Assembly: GCA_902634305.1 (NCBI GenBank)
Contig: CACPJJ010000003.1
Coordinates: forward strand, 31,940-95,939
Direction of reading: 5' to 3'
From: an uncultured Pelagibacteraceae bacterium
GTDB taxonomy: Bacteria > Pseudomonadota > Alphaproteobacteria > Pelagibacterales > Pelagibacteraceae
Length of the DNA stretch: 64,000 bases
Positions 51,003 through 58,540 of the stretch are shown here, in pieces. Position 1 is the stretch's first letter; each line of letters begins with the position of its first letter. Below the pieces are notes generated by a model. That model was not told the origin of the DNA. It saw nothing but the letters and a program-made list of their open reading frames with translations, and did not search any database. A program made the position numbers and the translations under genes.

Positions 51003-51527
51003 TTAATTTCTTCTTTTTTTTGTTTCAGCTTTAGGAGTCTCTGGTTTATCTTCAATAGTTGCTATTTTCTCAGCTGCTTTTTCTTCAACAACTGGAGCTA
51101 GATTTTCTTCAGTAACTTCTTCAGGTTTTGATTCAACATCAATTCCTATTTTCTTTTTTATTTTTTCTGTAATTCTAGCTGATTTACCAGTTCGATCTCT
51201 CAAATAATAAAGTTTTGCTCTTCTTACTTTTCCAGATCTAATAACCTTTATTGAATCTACAATTGGGCTGTATAAAGCAAAAGTTCTTTCAACCCCTTCT
51301 CCAAAGGAAATTTTTCTTACTGTAAATGATGAATTTAAATCTCTATTTTTTTTTGCAATACAAACGCCTTCAAAGTATTGAATTCTATCTCTTTTTCCTT
51401 CAGTAATTCTTACACCTACTTTAATTATATCTCCTGGAAAAAAATTAGGAAGTTTTTTTTCTGCAGAAATTTTTTTTACATTTGCAATATTAATTTCTTC
51501 TATCGTTTTCATGTTTAAATTTATCAA
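51003..51527 (-). CDS. rplS: 50S ribosomal protein L19 with long charged tail (reading frame possibly shifted at the 3' end)
   Basis: Residues 1-115 are L19: [21 protein letters not shown] (in outline), [13 protein letters not shown] and [19 protein letters not shown]. The ribosomal protein sits at the 30S-50S interface. A tail of about 60 residues, rich in Glu, Ala, Lys and Pro, follows. Within it, an A8 tract (51021-51014) leads to KKRRN and a stop. One A fewer would instead give [14 protein letters not shown] and a stop at 50975-50977, in keeping with the acidic/basic tail before it. See the finding. TrmD ends one base upstream. Confidence 0.9.
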   Translation of the reverse strand: MINLNMKTIEEINIANVKKISAEKKLPNFFPGDIIKVGVRITEGKRDRIQYFEGVCIAKKNRDLNSSFTVRKISFGEGVERTFALYSPIVDSIKVIRSGKVRRAKLYYLRDRTGKSARITEKIKKKIGIDVESKPEEVTEENLAPVVEEKAAEKIATIEDKPETPKAETKKRRN

Positions 51528-51528
51528 A

Positions 51529-52215
51529 TTAATTCTTTTTATATTTTTGCCACAAATCTGGTCTTCGGTCGCGTGTTATAGCCTCAGATTGAGATAAACG
51601 CCAGTCTTTAATTTTCGCATGATCTCCTGATAATAATACATCTGGAACTGTTTTTTCTTCCCAAATTTGAGGTTTTGTATACTGCGGATACTCTAAAAGT
51701 CCATTCTCAAAGCTTTCTTCTTCTACTGATTTTTCATTCCCAAGTACACCAGGTAGTAATCGTATAATTGCATCTAACATGACAAAAGCAGCACTTTCTC
51801 CTCCAGATAAAACAAAATCGCCTATACTCACTTCTTCTATATTTCTTGCTTCTATTACTCTTTGATCAATTCCTTCAAAATGTCCACATATTAAATTAAT
51901 AGTTTTCTCCCTTGAAAGTTCTTTTGCTAATTCTTGGTTAAATAATTTTCCCTTTGGACTTAAATAAATTATTTTTTCTCTAGAGCTTAAGTTCTTATCC
52001 AGAGAGTTTGCAAGTACATCAGGTTTGATTAGCATTCCTGAACCTCCTCCATAAGTAGTATCATCAACTGTCTTATGTTTGTCGATTGTGTAATCCCTAA
52101 TATTTACTGTCTCTAGTTCCCAAATTTTTTCTGCCAATGCTTTACCGTACAAACCTTTTCCAAGAGATCCTGGAAAAAATTCTGGATAAAGTGTAAATAT
52201 TCGAGCAAGTAACAT
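51529..52215 (-). CDS. trmD: tRNA (guanine-N1)-methyltransferase
   Basis: A 228-residue trefoil-knot methyltransferase with [57 protein letters not shown] and the C-terminal [21 protein letters not shown] (in parts). It methylates G37 of tRNAs beside the anticodon, which prevents frameshifting. It lies in the standard rpsP-trmD-rplS order, although the rimM gene often placed between rpsP and trmD is missing here. Confidence 0.96.
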   Translation of the reverse strand: MLLARIFTLYPEFFPGSLGKGLYGKALAEKIWELETVNIRDYTIDKHKTVDDTTYGGGSGMLIKPDVLANSLDKNLSSREKIIYLSPKGKLFNQELAKELSREKTINLICGHFEGIDQRVIEARNIEEVSIGDFVLSGGESAAFVMLDAIIRLLPGVLGNEKSVEEESFENGLLEYPQYTKPQIWEEKTVPDVLLSGDHAKIKDWRLSQSEAITRDRRPDLWQKYKKN

Positions 52216-52217
52216 AT

Positions 52218-52634
52218 TTATTTTTTCTCTTCTGCTTTTGGAGCATCAGCTTTTTTCTCTTCTGCTTTTGGAGCATCAGCTTTTTTCTCTTCTGCTTTTG
52301 GAGTTTCACTTTTTGCTTCTTCTCCCTCTTTTTTTCTATCCTTTTTTGGTATAGCTTTTTGAGGATTATTTCCTTTTTCAGGCATTTCCATCATTTTATT
52401 TTCTCCAAGAATTCTTGCTACTCTAGTTGTTGGCTGAGCACCTTGGCTAAGCCAATATTTAATTCTATCTTCTTCTAGTCCTACTCTTTCTTTTTTTTCT
52501 TTTGGTAATAATGGATTAAAAAAGCCAAGTTTTTCAATAAACCTTCCATCTCTTGCAAACCTACTGTCTGCTACTACAATTTTATATACGGGCCTTTTTT
52601 TTGTTCCTCCCATAGATAGTCTAAGTTTTAACAT
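52218..52634 (-). CDS. rpsP: 30S ribosomal protein S16 with repeated C-terminal tail
   Basis: Residues 1-80 are S16 ([24 protein letters not shown] in outline, [27 protein letters not shown]). After KAIPKKDRK comes a tail of about 40 residues built of repeated [10 protein letters not shown] units, encoded by 30-bp DNA repeats (52221-52302). S16 helps fold the 30S 5' domain; the tail is not part of the conserved core. It follows ffh by 14 bases, before trmD. Confidence 0.96.
   Translation of the reverse strand: MLKLRLSMGGTKKRPVYKIVVADSRFARDGRFIEKLGFFNPLLPKEKKERVGLEEDRIKYWLSQGAQPTTRVARILGENKMMEMPEKGNNPQKAIPKKDRKKEGEEAKSETPKAEEKKADAPKAEEKKADAPKAEEKK
52221..52302. repeat. 30-bp tandem repeats encoding the rpsP tail
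   Basis: Two perfect copies of a 30-base unit (52221-52250, 52251-52280) and a third partial copy (52281-52302) encode [14 protein letters not shown] repeats in frame. The unit is a multiple of three, so copy number can change without frameshift. Not CRISPR: no spacers. Confidence 0.92.
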
Positions 52635-52648
52635 TTATTCTCCTTTTA

Positions 52649-54007
52649 TTATTTTAGTTGATTAAAAAGCTCTGGAGGTATTCCTTTATCGGTCATACCT
52701 TTCAAGTTTCCTTTTGACATCTTTTTCATCATTTCAGACATCATTTTAAATTGTTTTAACAATTTATTGATAGTGGCTACGTCTGTTCCAGAGCCATTAG
52801 CAATTCTTTTTCTTCTAGAACCATCAATAATTTTTGGGTTCTCTCTTTCTTTTTTTGTCATTGACAAAATTATCGCTTCATTTTGAGAAATAATTGATTC
52901 ATCAACTCCAGCTTGATCCATTTGAGATTTTATTTTTGAAACTCCAGGAAGAAAAGACATAATGCCTTCAATTCCTCCCATTTTTTTCATTTGTCTTAGC
53001 TGAGTTAAATAATCTTCCATAGAAAAACTACCTTTTTTTAAATTTTCTTCTGTTTTCTTTAAATTTTCTTCACCTAGATCTTGAGATGCTTTTTCTACAA
53101 GAGATACAATGTCTCCCATTCCAAGAATTCTGTTTGCAATTCTATCGGGATGAAAAACTTCTAAATTTTCTATTTTTTCTCCAATACCTAAAAATTTGAT
53201 AGGAACATTTGAAACATATTTCATGCTTACTGCCGCTCCTCCTCTTGCATCACCATCTGCTCTTGTTAAAACAATTCCTGTAAGATTAACCGTATTTTTA
53301 AATTCTTTTGCAACTTCAGCAGCAACTTGTCCTGTTAAAGAGTCTGCAACAAGAAATGTTTCGGTTGGTTTAATTATACTTTCTATTTGCTTAATCTCAC
53401 TCATCATTTGAAGATCAATTTGTGTTCGTCCTGCAGTATCAAATAAAATTATCTCAGCTCCATTTAAGTTTGCTGCACTAATTGCTCTTCTACAAATATC
53501 CGCTGGTAATTGTCCTTTAATAATTGGTAATGTTAAAATATTATTTTGTTCACCAAGAAATTTAAGTTGTTCTTGGGCGGCTGGTCTGTATACGTCAAGA
53601 CTAACCATCATAATTTTCTTTTTTTTATTTTTTTCTAAAAATTTAGCTAATTTTGCAGTTGTAGTTGTTTTTCCTGAACCCTGAAGTCCTACTAACATCA
53701 TTGGAACAGGTGGAACAGCATTTAAATTTATATCTTCATTTTTTTCACCAAGTAATTTTACTAATTCGTCATAAACTATTTTAACCACCATTTGGCCTGG
53801 TGAAGTAGATCTAATTATTTCTTGGCCTAAAGCTTTTGGTTTAACATTTTCGATAAATTGTTTAGCAACATCTAGTGTTACATCTGCTTCTAATAAAGCT
53901 TGTCTGATACCTCTAAGTCCTTCATCAACTTGTTTTTCATCAAGTGATGGTGCTTTTTTTAGAGAAGAAAAAACTTCTTCAAATTTATTTGTCAAATTTT
54001 CAAACAT
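52649..54007 (-). CDS. ffh: Signal recognition particle protein Ffh
   Basis: The 452-residue GTPase has the N-domain, G1 GLQGSGKTTTTAKLAKFL, DVYRPAAQEQL, FDTAGRTQ, TRADGDARGGAA and the methionine-rich M domain (KQFKMMSEMMKKMSKGN) that binds signal peptides and SRP RNA. A TTG at 54019 would add four residues (MDEN), but the ATG at 54007 has GGA seven bases upstream and matches the family start. It is preceded by a structured leader (54008-54127) and followed by rpsP-trmD-rplS. Confidence 0.97.
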   Translation of the reverse strand: MFENLTNKFEEVFSSLKKAPSLDEKQVDEGLRGIRQALLEADVTLDVAKQFIENVKPKALGQEIIRSTSPGQMVVKIVYDELVKLLGEKNEDINLNAVPPVPMMLVGLQGSGKTTTTAKLAKFLEKNKKKKIMMVSLDVYRPAAQEQLKFLGEQNNILTLPIIKGQLPADICRRAISAANLNGAEIILFDTAGRTQIDLQMMSEIKQIESIIKPTETFLVADSLTGQVAAEVAKEFKNTVNLTGIVLTRADGDARGGAAVSMKYVSNVPIKFLGIGEKIENLEVFHPDRIANRILGMGDIVSLVEKASQDLGEENLKKTEENLKKGSFSMEDYLTQLRQMKKMGGIEGIMSFLPGVSKIKSQMDQAGVDESIISQNEAIILSMTKKERENPKIIDGSRRKRIANGSGTDVATINKLLKQFKMMSEMMKKMSKGNLKGMTDKGIPPELFNQLK

Positions 54008-54127
54008 ATTTTCATCCAACAGCTATCGCACCAGTGGGCGAACCCTCGCAGACTGGTGTCGATCTCTTTGTTACCAAAGACACCGCAAATTGCTTATTTT
54101 GCGGAAACAGCGATAAACTATAATAGA
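54008..54127 (-). ncRNA. Structured leader RNA before ffh (candidate cis-regulatory element)
   Basis: This is a GC-richer island in an AT-rich genome. Complementary segments, plus-strand coordinates: CACCAGT 54029-54035 with ACTGGTG 54052-54058 (extended by ATCG/CGAT); CTTTG 54066-54070 with CAAAG 54075-54079; CCGCAAA 54083-54089 with TTTGCGG 54098-54104; TATCGC 54024-54029 with GCGATA 54110-54115, closing the whole. GGTGTC 54055-54060 can instead pair with GACACC 54079-54084, which excludes the first stem. The element ends at the ffh ribosome-binding site. I recall published comparative work proposing a cis-regulatory RNA before ffh in Pelagibacter; this is from memory. Confidence 0.75.
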
Positions 54128-54164
54128 GGTTCAAAAAGTCAATAAATAAGTTAAGTATTATTAT

Positions 54165-54989
54165 ATGGAATTCAAAGCTTTTAAAATGGATGGTCTAGGA
54201 AATGATTTTGTCATCGTTGATCAACGACAAGATCAAATTGATTTAAGCAATGATCAAATAAAAAAAATATGTAATAGAAATTTTATTGGCTGTGATCAAC
54301 TTATATTTATAAAAAAAAATGGAAAAATCGATGCCGATATAGAATTTTATAATTCAGATGGTAGTTTTTCAAGTGCATGTGGAAATGGGACTAGGTGTGT
54401 AGCTTATTTATTGTCACAAGAAATGGGCAAAAATAAAATTATACTGGGTACTGAATCAGGAAATTTAGAATCAAAAATTTTAGATGAGCAATTAGTAGAA
54501 ACAAAAATAGGACCAGCAAAAACTAATTGGAATGAAATTCCTTTGGTAGAAAAATTAGATACAATTAATTTAAATTATAAAATTGTTGATAATAATAATA
54601 AAGAACATTTTGGTGGTACAGTAGTAAATGTTGGAAATCCACATATCGTCTTTTTTGTAAATAATATAGAAGATTTTAATTTAAAAAAAATTGGACCAGA
54701 AATTGAAAATGATAAATTATTTCCTGAAAAATGTAACGTTACTTTGGCAAAAATAATTAATGAAAATCATATTAAAGTTAAGGTGTGGGAAAGAGGTGCA
54801 GGACTAACAAAAGCTTGTGGTACTGCTGCTTGCGCAACAGCTTATGCTGCAAAAATTAATGGTAAGATTAAAAATAAAACTGAAATAGAGTTTGAACTAG
54901 GAAAACTATCAATCTTTATAGATGAAAGTAAAAATATTTCTATGACTGGACCTGTTTCAAATATTGATCAAATTAACATAAAAATTTAA
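54165..54989 (+). CDS. dapF: Diaminopimelate epimerase
   Basis: The 274-residue cofactor-free epimerase has both active-site cysteines: Cys72 in SSACGNGTRC and Cys218 in TKACGTAACATA, plus MDGLGNDFVIVD and NVGNPHIVFF. It converts LL- to meso-diaminopimelate for lysine and peptidoglycan. The upstream region is shared with the divergent ffh leader. A TATAAT-like sequence lies at about 54119-54124, but I see no well-spaced -35. The stop codon overlaps ftsY by one base. Confidence 0.96.
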   Translation: MEFKAFKMDGLGNDFVIVDQRQDQIDLSNDQIKKICNRNFIGCDQLIFIKKNGKIDADIEFYNSDGSFSSACGNGTRCVAYLLSQEMGKNKIILGTESGNLESKILDEQLVETKIGPAKTNWNEIPLVEKLDTINLNYKIVDNNNKEHFGGTVVNVGNPHIVFFVNNIEDFNLKKIGPEIENDKLFPEKCNVTLAKIINENHIKVKVWERGAGLTKACGTAACATAYAAKINGKIKNKTEIEFELGKLSIFIDESKNISMTGPVSNIDQINIKI

Positions 54990-55906
54990 TGGGAATTTTT
55001 GAAAAATTTAAATTAGGTTTTAAAAAGAGTGCTTCTACTTTTACATCTGGTCTTAAAGAAATAATTATAAAAAAAGAAATAGATGATGAGACGCTTAATG
55101 AAATTGAAGATTTTTTAATTCAGTCTGATGTAGGTATCGTGGCATCTGAAGAAATAAGAAATATAATTGCTCAAAAAAAAATTGATCCTAATAAAAATAA
55201 AGTTGATGAAATTAATTCAATTCTAAAAACTTATATAATTGATTTAATGTCACCGTTGGAAAATGGAAATTTCTTTAAAAATAAAACTGATTTAAATGCT
55301 ATTCTTGTCTCTGGAGTTAATGGGGTTGGAAAAACAACTACAATAGGAAAAATAGGAAAAATATTAAAATCTAATGATAACAAAGTTATTTTTTCAGCAT
55401 CAGATACTTTTAGAGCTGCAGCAATAGAACAATTAGAAAATTGGGCCAAAAAAATAGATGTAAAAATCATCAAATCCTCACAAGGCTCTGACCCTGCATC
55501 TGTTGCATATAAAGCTGTTGATGAAGCTTTAAAAAATCAATTTACTCATGTTTTAATAGATACAGCAGGAAGACTACAAAATAAAAAAAATTTAATGGAA
55601 GAATATAAAAAAATTGCAAATGTAACAAAAAAAATTGATCCAAATGCTCCTCATGAAGTTTTATTGGTTTTGGATGCAACTTCTGGACAAAATGTAATTA
55701 ATCAGGTCGAAGAATTTAATAAGATAATTCCAATTACGGGATTAATTATGACAAAGCTGGATGGAACTGCAAAAGGTGGGATTTTAATCGCAATTGCAAA
55801 AAAATATAAATTACCAATTATTGCTTTAGGTTTAGGTGAAAAAGAAGATGATTTACAAATTTTTAAAGCAAAACAATTTGCAGAAGCTTTTATTACAACT
55901 AATTAA
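54989..55906 (+). CDS. ftsY: Signal recognition particle receptor FtsY
   Basis: The 305-residue NG-domain GTPase has VSGVNGVGKTTTIGKIGKIL (G1), SDTFRAAAIEQLENWA, IDTAGRLQNKKNLMEE, TKLDGTAKGG and ALGLGEKEDDL. The acidic N-terminal A domain of E. coli FtsY is missing, as in many alphaproteobacteria, so it binds membrane with its first helix. It receives Ffh-ribosome complexes. Ffh itself lies just across the divergent promoter. It converges with the next gene by an eight-base overlap. Confidence 0.96.
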   Translation: MGIFEKFKLGFKKSASTFTSGLKEIIIKKEIDDETLNEIEDFLIQSDVGIVASEEIRNIIAQKKIDPNKNKVDEINSILKTYIIDLMSPLENGNFFKNKTDLNAILVSGVNGVGKTTTIGKIGKILKSNDNKVIFSASDTFRAAAIEQLENWAKKIDVKIIKSSQGSDPASVAYKAVDEALKNQFTHVLIDTAGRLQNKKNLMEEYKKIANVTKKIDPNAPHEVLLVLDATSGQNVINQVEEFNKIIPITGLIMTKLDGTAKGGILIAIAKKYKLPIIALGLGEKEDDLQIFKAKQFAEAFITTN

Positions 55907-56459
55907 TTAAATTATTAGAAATTAAAGGTTTATAATAATTACAGTTATATTTTTCCTCTAAACTTAAATAACCACACTTCTTTGCAACTGATGAAATTAT
56001 AAACTCTAATCTATTTTTTTTATCATATCTTTTTAAATTTCTTTTAGAGATATCAAAAACTAAATTAGCATTAATATTTTTAATGGCACTTACCATTATT
56101 AAAGTATTATTATCGTTTAATAAATAATATGCAAAATCTTCTGGAAATACTGGAAAATCATAATTTTCTATTATTTGTTTTGCTTTTGATGGAAACCAGT
56201 CATAAGAAATTAATGACTCATCAGATTTAGTATGATTATTATAAATATATAAGTCTTGAGGATAATCAGTTATATAATTAAATTCCTCACCTCTAGCTAG
56301 TACAGCCTTATTTCTTGTTTTAAAATATAATGTAAAATTATTATTATAGGATTGCATTGTTCCAATATAAAAAAAATCTTCTTTTTCTAAATTATTAGGT
56401 TCAGCAAAAGAATTTTGACTAATTAAGATAATAAATAAAAAAATTAATAATTTTCTCAC
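55899..56459 (-). CDS. Secreted or periplasmic protein of unknown function
   Basis: A 186-residue protein I do not recognise. It begins with a clear signal peptide (KLLIFLFIILISQNSFA, cleavage before EPNN). The mature part is rich in Asn, Asp, Tyr and Lys, contains TYIYNNHTKSD-like polar stretches (written here as LYIYNNHTKSD) and two cysteines near the end (KKCGYLSLEEKYNCNYY) that might form a disulfide. There is no membrane anchor or lipobox. It is 49 bases downstream of the alpha/beta hydrolase gene and read in the same direction, so they may form one unit. Confidence 0.7.
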   Translation of the reverse strand: MRKLLIFLFIILISQNSFAEPNNLEKEDFFYIGTMQSYNNNFTLYFKTRNKAVLARGEEFNYITDYPQDLYIYNNHTKSDESLISYDWFPSKAKQIIENYDFPVFPEDFAYYLLNDNNTLIMVSAIKNINANLVFDISKRNLKRYDKKNRLEFIISSVAKKCGYLSLEEKYNCNYYKPLISNNLIN

Positions 56460-56508
56460 ATAATTTTTTTATTGATTAATTGAGTAAACTATTTGTTAAG
56501 ATTGTGTC

Positions 56509-57324
56509 TTAATTTAAACTTTTAATAAAAAAATTGATTGAGTTAATTAAGTCTTTATTAAATTCCATCATATGATCGTCATATTTAGGAAAATATGAAT
56601 ACTTTGGTTGATTTGCTAATTCATATAATTTTTTACCCATCCAAAATGGCACTATTTTATCTACCTCACCGTGCATAATTAAAATGGGAGATTTTATATT
56701 TTTAATCTTTTTATCACTTTCATATTTATCTTTAAGAAGCAATTTGATAGGAAATATTGGATATTTAGATTTTGCAGCAGCTATCATTGAAGTAAATGGC
56801 GATTCTAAGATTACTCCTGCAAAATTATTTTTTTGTGCAATTTCAGTAGCCACACCTGTGCCTAACGATTCTCCATAAATAATAATATTTTCTTCATCAA
56901 TTCCTTTATTCTTTAGCCAATCAACCCCACTCTTTGCGTCTATATAAAGCCCATTTTCGGTTGGTTTACCTTTATTGCCACTAAAACCTCTCCAAGAAAT
57001 AATTAAAAAATTTACATTCATGTCGTTAAAATGATTAATTTTGTGTATTCTATTTTCTAAAGATCCTGCATTACCATGTAAAAAAAAGATAGTTTTATAT
57101 TTTTCTATATCTTTTTCATGGTACCAGGCTTGTAGTTCAATATTATCATCATTTTTAATTTTAATTTTTTTTACTGAAACTGTAAGTATATCTCCAGAAT
57201 AATTATTTTCTGTTGGATGATATAATAAGCTTCTTTGAGAAGAATATAATATCAACGAAATAATTAAGTAAATTAAAACTACTAAACCAACTATAGACAA
57301 AATATACATTTTTTTTTTATTCAT
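56509..57324 (-). CDS. Membrane-anchored alpha/beta hydrolase (BEM46/YfhR-like)
   Basis: The 271-residue protein has one N-terminal membrane helix (residues about 7-28) and an alpha/beta-hydrolase domain: FFLHGNAGSLENR, SWRGFSGNKGKPTENG, nucleophile Ser153 in YGESLGTG, Asp in MHGEVDKIVPF and His in YDDHMMEF. The family includes BEM46/ABHD13-like proteins, whose substrates are mostly unknown; lipid or thioester hydrolysis is possible. The stop and start overlap the MFS gene by eight bases. I would not guess the substrate. Confidence 0.8.
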   Translation of the reverse strand: MNKKKMYILSIVGLVVLIYLIISLILYSSQRSLLYHPTENNYSGDILTVSVKKIKIKNDDNIELQAWYHEKDIEKYKTIFFLHGNAGSLENRIHKINHFNDMNVNFLIISWRGFSGNKGKPTENGLYIDAKSGVDWLKNKGIDEENIIIYGESLGTGVATEIAQKNNFAGVILESPFTSMIAAAKSKYPIFPIKLLLKDKYESDKKIKNIKSPILIMHGEVDKIVPFWMGKKLYELANQPKYSYFPKYDDHMMEFNKDLINSINFFIKSLN

Positions 57325-58531
57325 TTTTATTTTTCATAATAAAATATGAGTAACTTAAAATACAAATGATTAAATAAACAGTAAAAGAAATTTGAAAACT
57401 TTGAATTTCTCCTTTCCCTAAAAATTGAGACAAATCAATCACCAAACCAATTCCCCATTGCATTAAAAAAGTACCTACAAAAATAAGTAAATTAAATGAT
57501 GTAAGTGATTTTCCTGCTAGACTGGTTGGAAAAGATAAAGCCACAGCAGGCTGAGTAAGAGTTAATACTATTGAAGTAAGTATATAAACTGTAAAATGTA
57601 ATGCTCCTGCATTTTCACCTGAAATAATAATAACAAGTAATGATAAATAGCTAATTGGCAATCCTAACTTCATTAGTTTCATCGACTCAAGACCAAGTTT
57701 TGTAATTTTGGGTAAAATGTATCCAAAAATAAAAAAAGCAATTAACATTGTTGTATTTATCCAAAATAGTCCTGTTGCACTCTCTAATGGTGTATATCCC
57801 GTAACTCTAACCATCCAGGGGCCGGCCCATAAAGTTTGAATTGCAACCATTCCTCCATAATTAAATAAGCCAAGAGGAATAGTACTTCTAAAAAATTTAT
57901 CTTTCCAAACATCTGATAAAGATCCTGCATTCTCTCCATCTTTACTATCTTCACTTTTCCATGAAGGAATAAACAGTAATGTTAAAATTATAATAAGAAG
58001 TATTACAATAGCTACAGAACCAAATATCCATCTCCAACCAATAACTGGTAATAAAATTTGAACAGGCAATGTTGAAAAAACAAAACCCATTGAAAGCACC
58101 ATTAACATCCATGCATTAGCTCTTTGTTGGTATTCATCTGCAAACCAAATTCTATAACCAGTTAAAGGTCCCATTAAACATGCACTAACACCAACTCCAA
58201 TTAAAATTCTTGATATAAGTAAGCTAGAAAAACTTTGTGACAAAGCAAAAGCGCCTGTACCAATAATTGCAATTAATAAAAAGGATGAAACAACTTTTTT
58301 GGGTCCATGTTTATCAAGTAAATATCCAAGAGGTATTTGCATAGATGCAAATCCTAAAAAATAACCACCAGCTAATAACCCTAGATCACCAGCATTTAAA
58401 TTAAACTCTGAAGTTAATAAAGGAGATAAAGTTGCTGTAATTGCTCTTAAAAGTGCAGATATAAAATATCCACAAGCAAATACAAAAAATATTAGAACCG
58501 CTTTTTTAATCGGCAAAATATTTTTTTCCAT
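57317..58531 (-). CDS. MFS transporter of unknown substrate
   Basis: A 404-residue, 12-helix MFS protein. The motif LGYLLDKHGPKKVV (loop 2-3) is the MFS signature A variant, and DEYQQRANAWMLMVLSMG in helix 4-5 resembles nitrate/cyanate-type or phosphonate/organic anion members. Helices are evenly spaced and the protein looks complete. It follows the TRAP large permease gene by nine bases on the same strand and overlaps the alpha/beta hydrolase. Substrate cannot be named from this sequence. Confidence 0.8.
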   Translation of the reverse strand: MEKNILPIKKAVLIFFVFACGYFISALLRAITATLSPLLTSEFNLNAGDLGLLAGGYFLGFASMQIPLGYLLDKHGPKKVVSSFLLIAIIGTGAFALSQSFSSLLISRILIGVGVSACLMGPLTGYRIWFADEYQQRANAWMLMVLSMGFVFSTLPVQILLPVIGWRWIFGSVAIVILLIIILTLLFIPSWKSEDSKDGENAGSLSDVWKDKFFRSTIPLGLFNYGGMVAIQTLWAGPWMVRVTGYTPLESATGLFWINTTMLIAFFIFGYILPKITKLGLESMKLMKLGLPISYLSLLVIIISGENAGALHFTVYILTSIVLTLTQPAVALSFPTSLAGKSLTSFNLLIFVGTFLMQWGIGLVIDLSQFLGKGEIQSFQISFTVYLIICILSYSYFIMKNKNE

Positions 58532-58540
58532 TTATTTAAA

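Noticed and set aside
52221..52302. Possible CRISPR repeats
   Set aside because: The 30-base units are adjacent, without spacers, and in frame inside rpsP. They encode a repetitive protein tail.
54008..54127. 4.5S/SRP RNA gene or a tRNA next to ffh
   Set aside because: The GGAAGCAGCC-type SRP core is absent, and no cloverleaf or CCA end can be drawn. The stems instead lead into the ffh start, so a leader element is more likely.
55231..55473. Antisense open frame in ftsY
   Set aside because: Shadow of the conserved GTPase domain, no ribosome-binding site and no recognisable product.
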